Assembly (NCBI GenBank): GCA_033720735.1
Contig: JAWWBX010000026.1
Span: 1-24,573 of the forward strand
Source of the DNA: B8-G4 sp033720735
Lineage (GTDB): Bacteria > Bacteroidota > Bacteroidia > Chitinophagales > Saprospiraceae
DNA: 24,573 nt
Direction: 5' to 3'
Part shown: positions 8,810-15,451 of the stretch, in pieces
Position numbering within the stretch: position 1 is the first letter of the stretch
Layout: every line of letters starts with the position of its first letter
Translations under genes and position numbers: made by a program
Notes under the pieces: generated by a model
What the model was told of the DNA's origin: nothing
Seen by the model: the letters and a program-made list of their open reading frames with translations, nothing else
The model's database searches: none

Positions 8810-8974
8810 CTCACCCGGTGGGGTGAGAGCGCCTCAAAGGAGACGCGCAGACTGATGAACTCAAGTACTACCTGCCTTTGTTATTAGAATAAAGGCAGAA
8901 TTTCAAGATACGTTTTTAGGGTGTTCTCATAGTGTGTTCTTGCCCGCTCTCCGTCCAGGGGAGCGGGTTTTTTT
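8810..8974 (+). ncRNA. Candidate structured RNA ending in an intrinsic terminator (unidentified)
   Basis: Between dnaG and yebC, both leftward, the + strand carries four successive hairpins. They are CTCACCC/GGGTGAG with a GGTG loop (8810-8827), a GCG-C-CTC/GAG-A-CGC stem (8829-8846), an 11-bp stem CTGCCTTTGTT/AATAAAGGCAG with one wobble pair and a 5-nt loop (8872-8898), and a terminator with a T7 tract (8943-8974). No protein gene on the + strand feeds this terminator, so a short RNA is a reasonable inference. I do not recognise a known family: the conserved cores of RNase P, tmRNA and SRP RNA were not seen. It could also be an unrelated set of elements in the dnaG 5' region, since the hairpins other than the terminator fold on either strand. 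Confidence 0.4.
8943..8974 (+). terminator. Strong intrinsic terminator on the + strand
   Basis: A 10-bp GC-rich stem (CCCGCTCTCC with GGGGAGCGGG, one wobble pair, loop GTCCA) is followed at once by seven T residues (8968-8974). On the minus strand the stem has no T tract after it, so it is oriented rightward. It lies against the yebC stop codon (8973-8975), whose TAA is formed by the end of the T tract. Confidence 0.85.
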
Positions 8975-9731
8975 ATGCCTCTTCGAGAGCTGCCTCCAGT
9001 TCTTCGGTCATTTCCAGATTGTGGTACACCGCCTGCACGTCGTCATCCTCTTCCAGCGCGTCGATCAGGCTCAGGGCCTGCCGCGCATCCTGGAAGGGCA
9101 CCTCGGTGGTATTGAGCGGGATCCGCTCCAGGTTGGCATTCCTGAGTTCGAGTCCCAGATCCTCCACTTTCTTCTGCATACTGCCAAAATCCTCGAAGGC
9201 CACGGTGACGATCACTTCATTTGATTCTTCGTCCACTTCGATATCTTCCGCACCGCCGTCGATCAACTCGAGCTCCAGTTCCTCTGCATCATGCCCCTCG
9301 CCGGAGACAATAAAGACGCCCTTGCGCTCGAACAGAAAGTCGACCGACCCGGAAGTGGCCAGATTGCCGCCCCGTTTGTTGAAGATGGCACGGACATTTG
9401 CCACCGTGCGATTGAGGTTGTCGGTAGTACACTCCACAAAAATGGCGACTCCGCCAGGACCGTATCCTTCGTAGGTTGGCTGGTACAATGCCGCACTTCC
9501 TGATTCCAGGGCTTTCTTGATGGCCCGGTCGATATTGTCCTTGGGCATGTTGACGCCCTTGGCGTTGGAGACGGCCAGACGCAACCGCGGGTTGAAGTCC
9601 GGATCACCACTGCCACCTTCCTTGACGGCGACTGTGATCTCCTTGATCACCCGGGAAAACATCTTGGAGCGCTTGGCATCCTCGGCACCTTTCTTGCGCT
9701 TGATCTTGGACCATTTACTATGTCCGGCCAT
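8973..9731 (-). CDS. yebC: YebC/PmpR (TACO1) family regulatory protein
   Basis: A 252-residue protein of the usual family length. The N-terminus MAGHSKWSKIKRKKG is the family signature, followed by the MFSRVIKEI helix, NARLR-like NPRLRLAV, PKDNIDRAIKKA and YEGYGPGGVAI motifs. YebC/TACO1 proteins are cytoplasmic; they were described as transcription regulators (PmpR), and members also act on translation at difficult stretches. Which of these applies here cannot be read from the sequence. The gene lies 53 bp downstream of dapB on the same strand and may be cotranscribed with it. Its acidic C-terminus (LEEDDDVQ) is normal for the family. Confidence 0.95.
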   Translation of the reverse strand: MAGHSKWSKIKRKKGAEDAKRSKMFSRVIKEITVAVKEGGSGDPDFNPRLRLAVSNAKGVNMPKDNIDRAIKKALESGSAALYQPTYEGYGPGGVAIFVECTTDNLNRTVANVRAIFNKRGGNLATSGSVDFLFERKGVFIVSGEGHDAEELELELIDGGAEDIEVDEESNEVIVTVAFEDFGSMQKKVEDLGLELRNANLERIPLNTTEVPFQDARQALSLIDALEEDDDVQAVYHNLEMTEELEAALEEA

Positions 9732-9784
9732 GCTGGAACTGTATTTGCGTCGTGATGAAAAATCAGTCGTGCAAAAGTAGCCAT

Positions 9785-10492
9785 TCAGGCGAGTCCGGGA
9801 AAATCCAGAACATCTTCAAACCGGAAACATCCCTGTTTGTCGAAGAGCCATTCTGCGGCGATGACGGCGCCGAGCGCGAAGCCATCGCGTGAGAGCGCGT
9901 GATGCCGGATACTGATCGTGTCGAAGGGGCCGCGATAGGTCACACGATGAATGCCTTTGACATCCTCTTCACGTTGTGATATGATACCCACCGTCTGCGC
10001 ATCACCTTTGTTTTCCGGCACCCAGCTGTTGATGCGGTCGAGCGTGGCGACGATCTGCCCGGCCAGCGCAATGGCGGTGCCGGAAGGACTGTCCTGCTTG
10101 CTGGTGTGGTGGATCTCCAGGATCTCGGGCTGATATTGCGGATACCGGTTCATCAGTGACGCCAGGATCTGATTGATGCGAAACGTGAGATGCATCCCGA
10201 TACTGAAATTTGGTGACCAGCACAATGCACCGGATTGTTTCGCGCAGAGGGCTTCGACCACAGGCAGCTCCTCCAGCCACCCGGTGGTGCCGGATACCAC
10301 CCGGATGCCCTGCCTCAGACAGCGTGAGATAGCATCTGGTGCCACTGCCGCGTGTGAAAAATCGATCGCACAATCGACCGGAGGGAAGACAGGCGTGCTG
10401 ACAGACAGGATTTCGGTCGAATGACCACGTGCAACTGCCTGTTGCTCAACAGCTTTTCCCATCTTACCGTAACCAATCAAGCCGATGCGCAT
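9785..10492 (-). CDS. dapB: 4-hydroxy-tetrahydrodipicolinate reductase
   Basis: With the ATG at 10492 the protein has 235 residues and opens with MRIGLIGYGKMG, the dinucleotide-binding loop. SGTTGW, WSPNFSIGMHL and the signature EIHHTSKQDSPSGTA, with the catalytic His pair and Lys, are all present. The enzyme reduces the dipicolinate precursor with NAD(P)H on the route to diaminopimelate and lysine, feeding peptidoglycan synthesis. A longer frame to 10549 was rejected because the added residues precede the Rossmann strand and have no family counterpart. It is divergent from accD across 85 bp and is followed on its strand by yebC. Confidence 0.96.
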   Translation of the reverse strand: MRIGLIGYGKMGKAVEQQAVARGHSTEILSVSTPVFPPVDCAIDFSHAAVAPDAISRCLRQGIRVVSGTTGWLEELPVVEALCAKQSGALCWSPNFSIGMHLTFRINQILASLMNRYPQYQPEILEIHHTSKQDSPSGTAIALAGQIVATLDRINSWVPENKGDAQTVGIISQREEDVKGIHRVTYRGPFDTISIRHHALSRDGFALGAVIAAEWLFDKQGCFRFEDVLDFPGLA

Positions 10493-10502
10493 GGTCAATA
10501 GG

Positions 10503-10535
10503 TTGGATTCAATTATACTGATTTTTCTATTTTTA
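10503..10535 (+). promoter_or_regulatory. Possible promoter of accD
   Basis: TTG (10503-10505) is followed after 22 nt by TATTTTTA (10528-10535), a seven-of-eight match to TAnnTTTG within the spacing range known for Bacteroidota. It would leave about 35 nt before the accD ATG. On the other strand TATAATTG (10517-10510) could serve dapB but lacks an upstream TTG. Confidence 0.35.
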
Positions 10536-10577
10536 CCGCCACCGCCCACGCGCTCTGCAGGCGGTCAACTGGCATCT

Positions 10578-11423
10578 ATGGGATGGTTTAAACGGCTCAC
10601 TGACGGGATACAAACTGCCACCAAGTTTAAGAAAGAAACGCCTGACGGCCTCTGGCACAAGTGCAGCAATTGCAGCGAGACCCATACCGTCAAAGAACTC
10701 AAGGACAATTTCTACAAATGTCCGAAATGCAGCCATCACGAGCGGATCGGTTCGCACGATTACTACGAGATCCTGTTTGATGGCAAGTACGATGAGTTGT
10801 TTGAAGAGTTTGAATCCACGGATTTTCTGAAGTTTACGGACCTCAAGCCCTACCACCAACGGATCGAAGAGGCAAAGGCCAAGACCGGACTGCGGGAGGC
10901 GATATCGGTCGCATCCGGCAAGCTCAACCGGAAACCACTGGTGATTGCCGCCATGGATTTCAGCTTTATCGGTGGGTCCATGGGATCGGTAGTAGGGGAG
11001 AAGATTGCCCGCAGTATCGATCTGTGCATTGAAATGCGCACGCCCCTGCTGGTCATTTCGAAATCAGGCGGGGCGCGCATGATGGAGTCGGCGTTCTCTC
11101 TCATGCAGATGGCCAAAACAGCTGCCAAGCTCTCAGAGCTGTCGGAGGCCGGTGTGCCGTACCTGTCGTTGCTCACGGATCCTACCACTGGGGGGGTCAC
11201 CGCATCGTTTGCCATGCTGGGAGATGTCAACTTTGCCGAACCCAACGCCCTGATCGGATTTGCCGGCCCGCGGGTGATCAAGGAAACGATCAAAATGGAT
11301 CTTCCAGAGGGCTTTCAGCGCTCTGAGTTCCTCCTCGAACACGGCTTTCTGGACTTTATTGTTGATCGCGCTGAGCTGAAAGACAAGATCGACGATGTCC
11401 TGTCTACCTTGATGCCGTCCTGA
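10578..11423 (+). CDS. accD: Acetyl-CoA carboxylase carboxyltransferase subunit beta
   Basis: A 281-residue AccD, the beta half of the carboxyltransferase that moves a carboxyl group from biotin to acetyl-CoA, forming malonyl-CoA for fatty acid synthesis. The N-terminal zinc ribbon has Cys29, Cys32, Cys48 and Cys51. The crotonase-like core shows GGSMGSVVGEK, SKSGGARMMES and PTTGGVTASFAMLGD. The frame runs upstream to 10485, but the ATG at 10578 gives the standard start MGWFKR. No accA is adjacent. Its stop TGA directly abuts the stop of the facing bshC, together forming TGATCA. Confidence 0.97.
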   Translation: MGWFKRLTDGIQTATKFKKETPDGLWHKCSNCSETHTVKELKDNFYKCPKCSHHERIGSHDYYEILFDGKYDELFEEFESTDFLKFTDLKPYHQRIEEAKAKTGLREAISVASGKLNRKPLVIAAMDFSFIGGSMGSVVGEKIARSIDLCIEMRTPLLVISKSGGARMMESAFSLMQMAKTAAKLSELSEAGVPYLSLLTDPTTGGVTASFAMLGDVNFAEPNALIGFAGPRVIKETIKMDLPEGFQRSEFLLEHGFLDFIVDRAELKDKIDDVLSTLMPS

Positions 11424-13019
11424 TCACTTCTCTTCCATGACGATAAATCCTGGTTCCAGGGGGTCGAGGGTTTCGATCAACCGGTTGATCCAGTCCGGTC
11501 CCTGTCCGAGATAGTACTGCATGAAGTTATCGTGTCGCTCCTGCAAACCCTGTTCGGGAAACAATCGATCACAGAGTTTGCCAATCTTCTGGATCGTGCG
11601 TTCGTGTTGCGCTTTTTCCGCTCGCACCAACCGCTTGCCCAGGTCGTCTACACCCTTGAGGGTCTTCGTTTTGAAGGCCTCGATCTTGTTGGCCAGGGTC
11701 GGGTCGAGTGCCATGGCCTTATCCCGGATGGCATCAAAAGCCACATCAAGTGCATGCGTCTCTTCGCCAATGTCGATCTCGTGCTCAGCGTGCGCTTGCA
11801 CCCAGGAGGAGATGAGTTCATGCGGATGATGAAAAAGGGCGGGTACGGTGATGTCCAGCTCGTTCCGCAATTTTTGCATGCCCCGGTTGACATAAAGCAC
11901 CGAGTTGCGCCGGATCAACATGGGAAAAGGGACATGGAAGTGGGCAAACTGCGATTTGCGCTCAAGCCAGTACGCAATCTCGCCACCGCCGCCGATGTAG
12001 GCCAGATTGGGCAGGATCGTTTCCTGGTAAACCGGGCGTAGATTGACGTTCGGGCTGAAACGACCAGGATGGTCGCTCAGCTCGCGCTCCATCGCATCCG
12101 GCGTAAACACCTGCTCCGAATCGACAATTCGAAAGAGGCCATCCTCTGACCGTTCAATGCGAGAACGCATGCGATCGTGCAGATAGAAAAGGTTGATATC
12201 CCGCAAATAAGCCTGGGGCTTGTATCCTGCCTCCTCAAGCTCGGCCTGGGTCGCTGAGATCAAGGCGTGCGACACTGTATCGAACAGCTCCGCCCGCATG
12301 ACCGGGGTAAAGGCTTGCTTGAAGGCGGGATCATCCATCTGCAGCACGATCAGCGGCGTATGTGCAAAGAGCCGGATGACGAACTTTTGCATCGCCTGTC
12401 CGTACGTCCACTCCGGCTGAAATGCCTCGTCGATCACCCCGTTGAGAGCGTCCGCGTACGGACTGCTGCCAAATACCTCCCTGATGGATTCCAAAACCGG
12501 CATGAGGTCGTCAGTGTGCATGCGACCGACTGCACCGGTCTGTGCAGTCTCCCACGTGAATGTTTTGCCAAACAGGTTGAGATGGTTGCATTCTGCAAAG
12601 TCATGGTCTTCGCCACCAATGACAAAGACAGGGTGGACGTGGCTGTCATGATGCTGTGCATTGAGCCTGTCAGCCAGGTGGATCGCCGAACAGATCTTGT
12701 AGATGAAATACAGAGGGCCTGTCAGGAGAACCGGCTGATGGGCGGTGGTCACGGTGAAGTGATCCGCATTGAGAAGTCCATCCAGATGATCTGCTGATTC
12801 ACCGAGAGCGGCGTATTGCTTCCGGAGTCTTTCAACAAGCAAATTTCGGTCTACCTGGCTGGACCGGCGGGCGTCAATGGCCGCTGAAAATGCAGAATAG
12901 GAAGGCAGGTGTGCAATCCATCGCGCAAAGCGCTCCGGGTGTTGGGCGTAGTCTGCATCGGTCCTGGACAACTGGGGTATCTGGTCAAAAGGTATGCGCG
13001 TAACGTCAATGTCTGTCAT
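11424..13019 (-). CDS. bshC: Bacillithiol synthase BshC (cysteine-adding enzyme)
   Basis: A 531-residue protein matching BshC in length and in the N-terminal nucleotidyltransferase-like motifs: TTAHQPVLLTGPLYFIYK, a GEDHDFAECNH segment and the later YIGGGGEIAYWLERK and PMLIRRNS. A C-terminal coiled-coil-rich part (about residues 400-510) is typical. BshC joins cysteine to glucosaminyl-malate in the last step of bacillithiol synthesis, a low-molecular-weight thiol that replaces glutathione in many Bacteroidota and Firmicutes. bshA and bshB are not in the window. The ATG at 13019 gives a normal N-terminus. A 141-bp gap separates it from the outer-membrane barrel gene upstream. Confidence 0.95.
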   Translation of the reverse strand: MTDIDVTRIPFDQIPQLSRTDADYAQHPERFARWIAHLPSYSAFSAAIDARRSSQVDRNLLVERLRKQYAALGESADHLDGLLNADHFTVTTAHQPVLLTGPLYFIYKICSAIHLADRLNAQHHDSHVHPVFVIGGEDHDFAECNHLNLFGKTFTWETAQTGAVGRMHTDDLMPVLESIREVFGSSPYADALNGVIDEAFQPEWTYGQAMQKFVIRLFAHTPLIVLQMDDPAFKQAFTPVMRAELFDTVSHALISATQAELEEAGYKPQAYLRDINLFYLHDRMRSRIERSEDGLFRIVDSEQVFTPDAMERELSDHPGRFSPNVNLRPVYQETILPNLAYIGGGGEIAYWLERKSQFAHFHVPFPMLIRRNSVLYVNRGMQKLRNELDITVPALFHHPHELISSWVQAHAEHEIDIGEETHALDVAFDAIRDKAMALDPTLANKIEAFKTKTLKGVDDLGKRLVRAEKAQHERTIQKIGKLCDRLFPEQGLQERHDNFMQYYLGQGPDWINRLIETLDPLEPGFIVMEEK

Positions 13020-13160
13020 ACTGGTATTGTGTTGCGCAGGCAGGGTAAAGTTGTCAGAAAGGCTGGCAACGTCAGAGGGTCCCTCATCCTGTTCCGCGAA
13101 AATATCATTAACGCAGCAGGGACGGGAATGTTGATCGGACTTCTTTCTCTTTCGGTGAGG

Positions 13161-13805
13161 TCAGAACAGATAAGTTGCTGTCGCCACCAGGCGGTTGCGG
13201 GCATCGTCCAGCTTCAGTTCCGTGCCGCTGATGAACATACCGGATCCATAATTGGAGAAGTCCATCTGATACGACAACCGGAACAGGACATTGCCGTAGT
13301 GATAGCCAATCCCCGCATGGTACCCGGCTAAGATCAATGGCAGGTCATCCACATAACCACGGACATCATCGAGGTCGCTGCGGTGCCGCACTTGCAGCCG
13401 TGCCACGAGTCCTGAAGTGAATTCCACTGATCGGATCTCGATCCCGACGGTCAGCGGCAGGACCAGATGATGGGTGACATCGCGTGCAGGCAGATCTGGC
13501 ACATCGTTGTCCAGAAAGTTGATGATGTAATCGGTTGATTGATGATTGTACAGCAGGTCTGACTCAACGAAGAAGCCGTTGTCGAGCCACCATCGGGCAG
13601 TGATCCCGGCATACACCTCGGTGCCCGCGCGCATCGTGTTGAAGGTGAGGGCCGTCAGTTCCCCATTGACCACGACATGGTTGTGTGACAGCGCATTGGC
13701 AGGTGTAATGCCCGCCCGTGCACCAAATTGAAGCTGCGCGCAGGTATTGCTCAACGGGAGAAGGCTCAACAGGACGCAGACTGCGGCGAAAAGTGAAGAT
13801 CTCAT
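13161..13805 (-). CDS. Outer-membrane beta-barrel protein, PorT-like (copy A)
   Basis: A 214-residue protein starting at the ATG at 13805 with a clear signal peptide (MRSSLFAAVCVLLSLLPLSNTCAQ, cut after CAQ; given here by its ends and hydrophobic core). The mature part is a series of amphipathic strands with aromatic ends and a final Phe, as expected of a small eight-stranded barrel of the OMP_b-brl_2 type found in Bacteroidota. The upstream extension of the frame to 13877 lacks a signal sequence and was rejected. It resembles the neighbouring barrel at 14004-14645 in layout (LLYN/LVFN followed by S-x-DY, and a closing RLVA/RLIA strand), so the two look like tandem paralogues. Function unknown. 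Confidence 0.82.
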   Translation of the reverse strand: MRSSLFAAVCVLLSLLPLSNTCAQLQFGARAGITPANALSHNHVVVNGELTALTFNTMRAGTEVYAGITARWWLDNGFFVESDLLYNHQSTDYIINFLDNDVPDLPARDVTHHLVLPLTVGIEIRSVEFTSGLVARLQVRHRSDLDDVRGYVDDLPLILAGYHAGIGYHYGNVLFRLSYQMDFSNYGSGMFISGTELKLDDARNRLVATATYLF

Positions 13806-14003
13806 GTGCTGTGCTTTACTGGTCTGGCAGCTGTCCGCAGACTCCTTGTGTTTGTTCAGAGCATAATGGTGCGACACACCCTTTCAACGCAATGTCCGAA
13901 GAAAATATTCCCGGAAGATGGCCAAATTTCATGCCGGGGCGGCAAGTGTCGCCAGTTGGACTCAATCCCGTTGCTACCTGAAAGACGCGCCTGGGGATGA
14001 GCA

Positions 14004-14645
14004 CTAGAATGAAATGCCGACTGAGGCAATCAGGCGGGTAGGAGACTTGTCAAAGGCATAGGAGCGCCCATTGAACACAATGTGATCCCCAAAGTCCGAG
14101 AGGTTGCCTTCGTACCTGGCATCCAGATGCAATTTCCAAATATCCAGACCAATGCCGGCCTGCCAACCAAAGGTCAACTCGTCAAAATTGGGATCGTAGC
14201 CATCGTAATCATCGAACAAGTCGGAAGTGCTGTCCAGGAACAAATGCCCCACTGGCCCGGCACCGATCCGCACCGGACCAAATTTGGCGCCCACGATGAT
14301 CGGAATATCGAGGTATTGATAATTCTCGTCGCGGATCTTCGTCACGCCAATGTTTTGCAAGTCCTCGATCGCATAATCCACACTATTTGAGTTGAAGACC
14401 AACTCGGGCTGAATGAAGAACCCGCCGAGTTGGGCCTGGATGAAGAAACCGAGATGCAGGCCGTACTTGGCATCGCGCACATCCAGCTTGAATTTCTCGG
14501 CGTCACCCGCATCGAGGATGATCAGGCTTGAGGGTTCAATGTCCACGGACGAGAGTCCTCCTTTAATCCCGACCCGCACCTGCCCCCAGGCCTGACCACT
14601 CACCATCGCACACAGCACCAGAACTGAGAAGAACTTGAGTTTCAT
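14004..14645 (-). CDS. Outer-membrane beta-barrel protein, PorT-like (copy B)
   Basis: A 213-residue protein with signal peptide MKLKFFSVLVLCAMVSGQAWG and mature start QVRVGIKGG. Alternating strands, GGFFIQPELVFNSNS and a final SVGISF point to a small outer-membrane barrel of the PorT/OMP_b-brl_2 kind. The frame can be extended three codons to a TTG; the ATG at 14645 with a nearby AAGGAA is preferred. It lies 198 bp upstream of the paralogous copy A on the same strand; that gap has no recognisable terminator or gene. It is divergent from engB across 177 bp holding an inverted repeat. Whether it serves the type IX secretion machinery or another purpose cannot be told. Confidence 0.85.
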   Translation of the reverse strand: MKLKFFSVLVLCAMVSGQAWGQVRVGIKGGLSSVDIEPSSLIILDAGDAEKFKLDVRDAKYGLHLGFFIQAQLGGFFIQPELVFNSNSVDYAIEDLQNIGVTKIRDENYQYLDIPIIVGAKFGPVRIGAGPVGHLFLDSTSDLFDDYDGYDPNFDELTFGWQAGIGLDIWKLHLDARYEGNLSDFGDHIVFNGRSYAFDKSPTRLIASVGISF

Positions 14646-14700
14646 TTCCTTCAATGGTTATCGTTGACCAATCGATACTTAAACGTACAAAATCCGGAAA

Positions 14701-14726
14701 ACATATGACGCTTTCTCATCATATGT
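14701..14726. promoter_or_regulatory. Inverted repeat in the barrel/engB divergent region
   Basis: ACATATGA (14701-14708) and TCATATGT (14719-14726) form perfect 8-bp inverted arms around a 10-nt spacer, about 56 bp upstream of the barrel start and about 97 bp upstream of engB. The arm spacing suits a dimeric DNA-binding protein, but no regulator is known for it. Confidence 0.3.
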
Positions 14727-14822
14727 AAAGCTTTAACGGCTCTTTAAGACAAACCCGCGCCGAATCCGGATTTTTTTGGTTTACTTAACGAGGAGTGAGA
14801 CGCGCAAAGATAGTATTGCGAC

Positions 14823-15437
14823 ATGGACTTCGCCAACATTCAAAGTGCCAAATACATCGGTAGTTTTCCCGACTACAAAAGCTGTCCGGAGGGCAGGTTG
14901 CCGGAGTACGCCTTCATCGGTCGTTCCAATGTGGGCAAGTCATCGCTGATCAACATGCTCTGCGGGCGCAAGGACCTCGCCAGGACCTCCAAGACCCCGG
15001 GCAAGACACGTAGTATCAATTTGTTTGTGATCGATGGGCAGTGGCAGATCGCCGATCTGCCGGGCTATGGGTACGCGCGCGTCTCCAAGACCGACCGCAA
15101 GCGTTGGCAACGCATGATCGAAGAGTACATGCTCTTTCGCAACAACCTGGTGACCGCCTTCGTACTGATCGACCTGCGGCATGAGCTGCAGGAGATCGAC
15201 CGCACTTTCATCAACTGGCTTGGTGCCCGTCAGGTACCGTTCACGATCATCTTTACCAAGGCCGACAAGATCAAGGAATCACACTTGCCGCGACACATCC
15301 GGCGCATCGAAAAAGCGTTGCTCGAGGAATGGGAGACGTTGCCTCCGACCCTGGTCACGTCATCGGTACGTGAGACGGGGCGCCAACAGTTACTTGAGTA
15401 TATTGCGGAGTTGAATGCCCGGCTCCAAACGGAGTAG
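14823..15437 (+). CDS. engB: Ribosome biogenesis GTPase YihA/YsxC/EngB
   Basis: A 204-residue small GTPase with all G motifs in order: GRSNVGKSS (G1, Gly33-Ser41), the threonine-containing switch KTPGKTRSIN, DLPGYGYA (G3), FTKADK (G4) and TSSVRETG (G5). This family is needed for assembly of the large ribosomal subunit. ATG at 14823 gives the standard N-terminus ending in EYAFIGRSN. It heads a rightward group with the acyltransferase 14 bp downstream and the exonuclease beyond; the tight spacing suggests cotranscription. Confidence 0.96.
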   Translation: MDFANIQSAKYIGSFPDYKSCPEGRLPEYAFIGRSNVGKSSLINMLCGRKDLARTSKTPGKTRSINLFVIDGQWQIADLPGYGYARVSKTDRKRWQRMIEEYMLFRNNLVTAFVLIDLRHELQEIDRTFINWLGARQVPFTIIFTKADKIKESHLPRHIRRIEKALLEEWETLPPTLVTSSVRETGRQQLLEYIAELNARLQTE

Positions 15438-15451
15438 GGCCCTTGCGCGAG

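Noticed and set aside
8113..8826. A 237-codon plus-strand open frame opposite dnaG.
   Set aside because: It lies almost fully antisense to the zinc-finger and N-terminal core of dnaG, shows no family motif, and its codon pattern follows that of dnaG. Treated as a shadow frame, though its end overlaps the structured intergenic region.
10485..10577. Hydrophobic N-terminal extension of AccD (ILIFLFL) that could be read as a membrane anchor.
   Set aside because: It is the AT-rich divergent promoter region read in frame; AccD proteins start at the MGWFKR position and are cytoplasmic.
14761..14776. AATCCGGATT followed by a T run before engB, looking like a terminator.
   Set aside because: The palindrome has no loop room, so only a very short stem could form; it is too weak to call a terminator.
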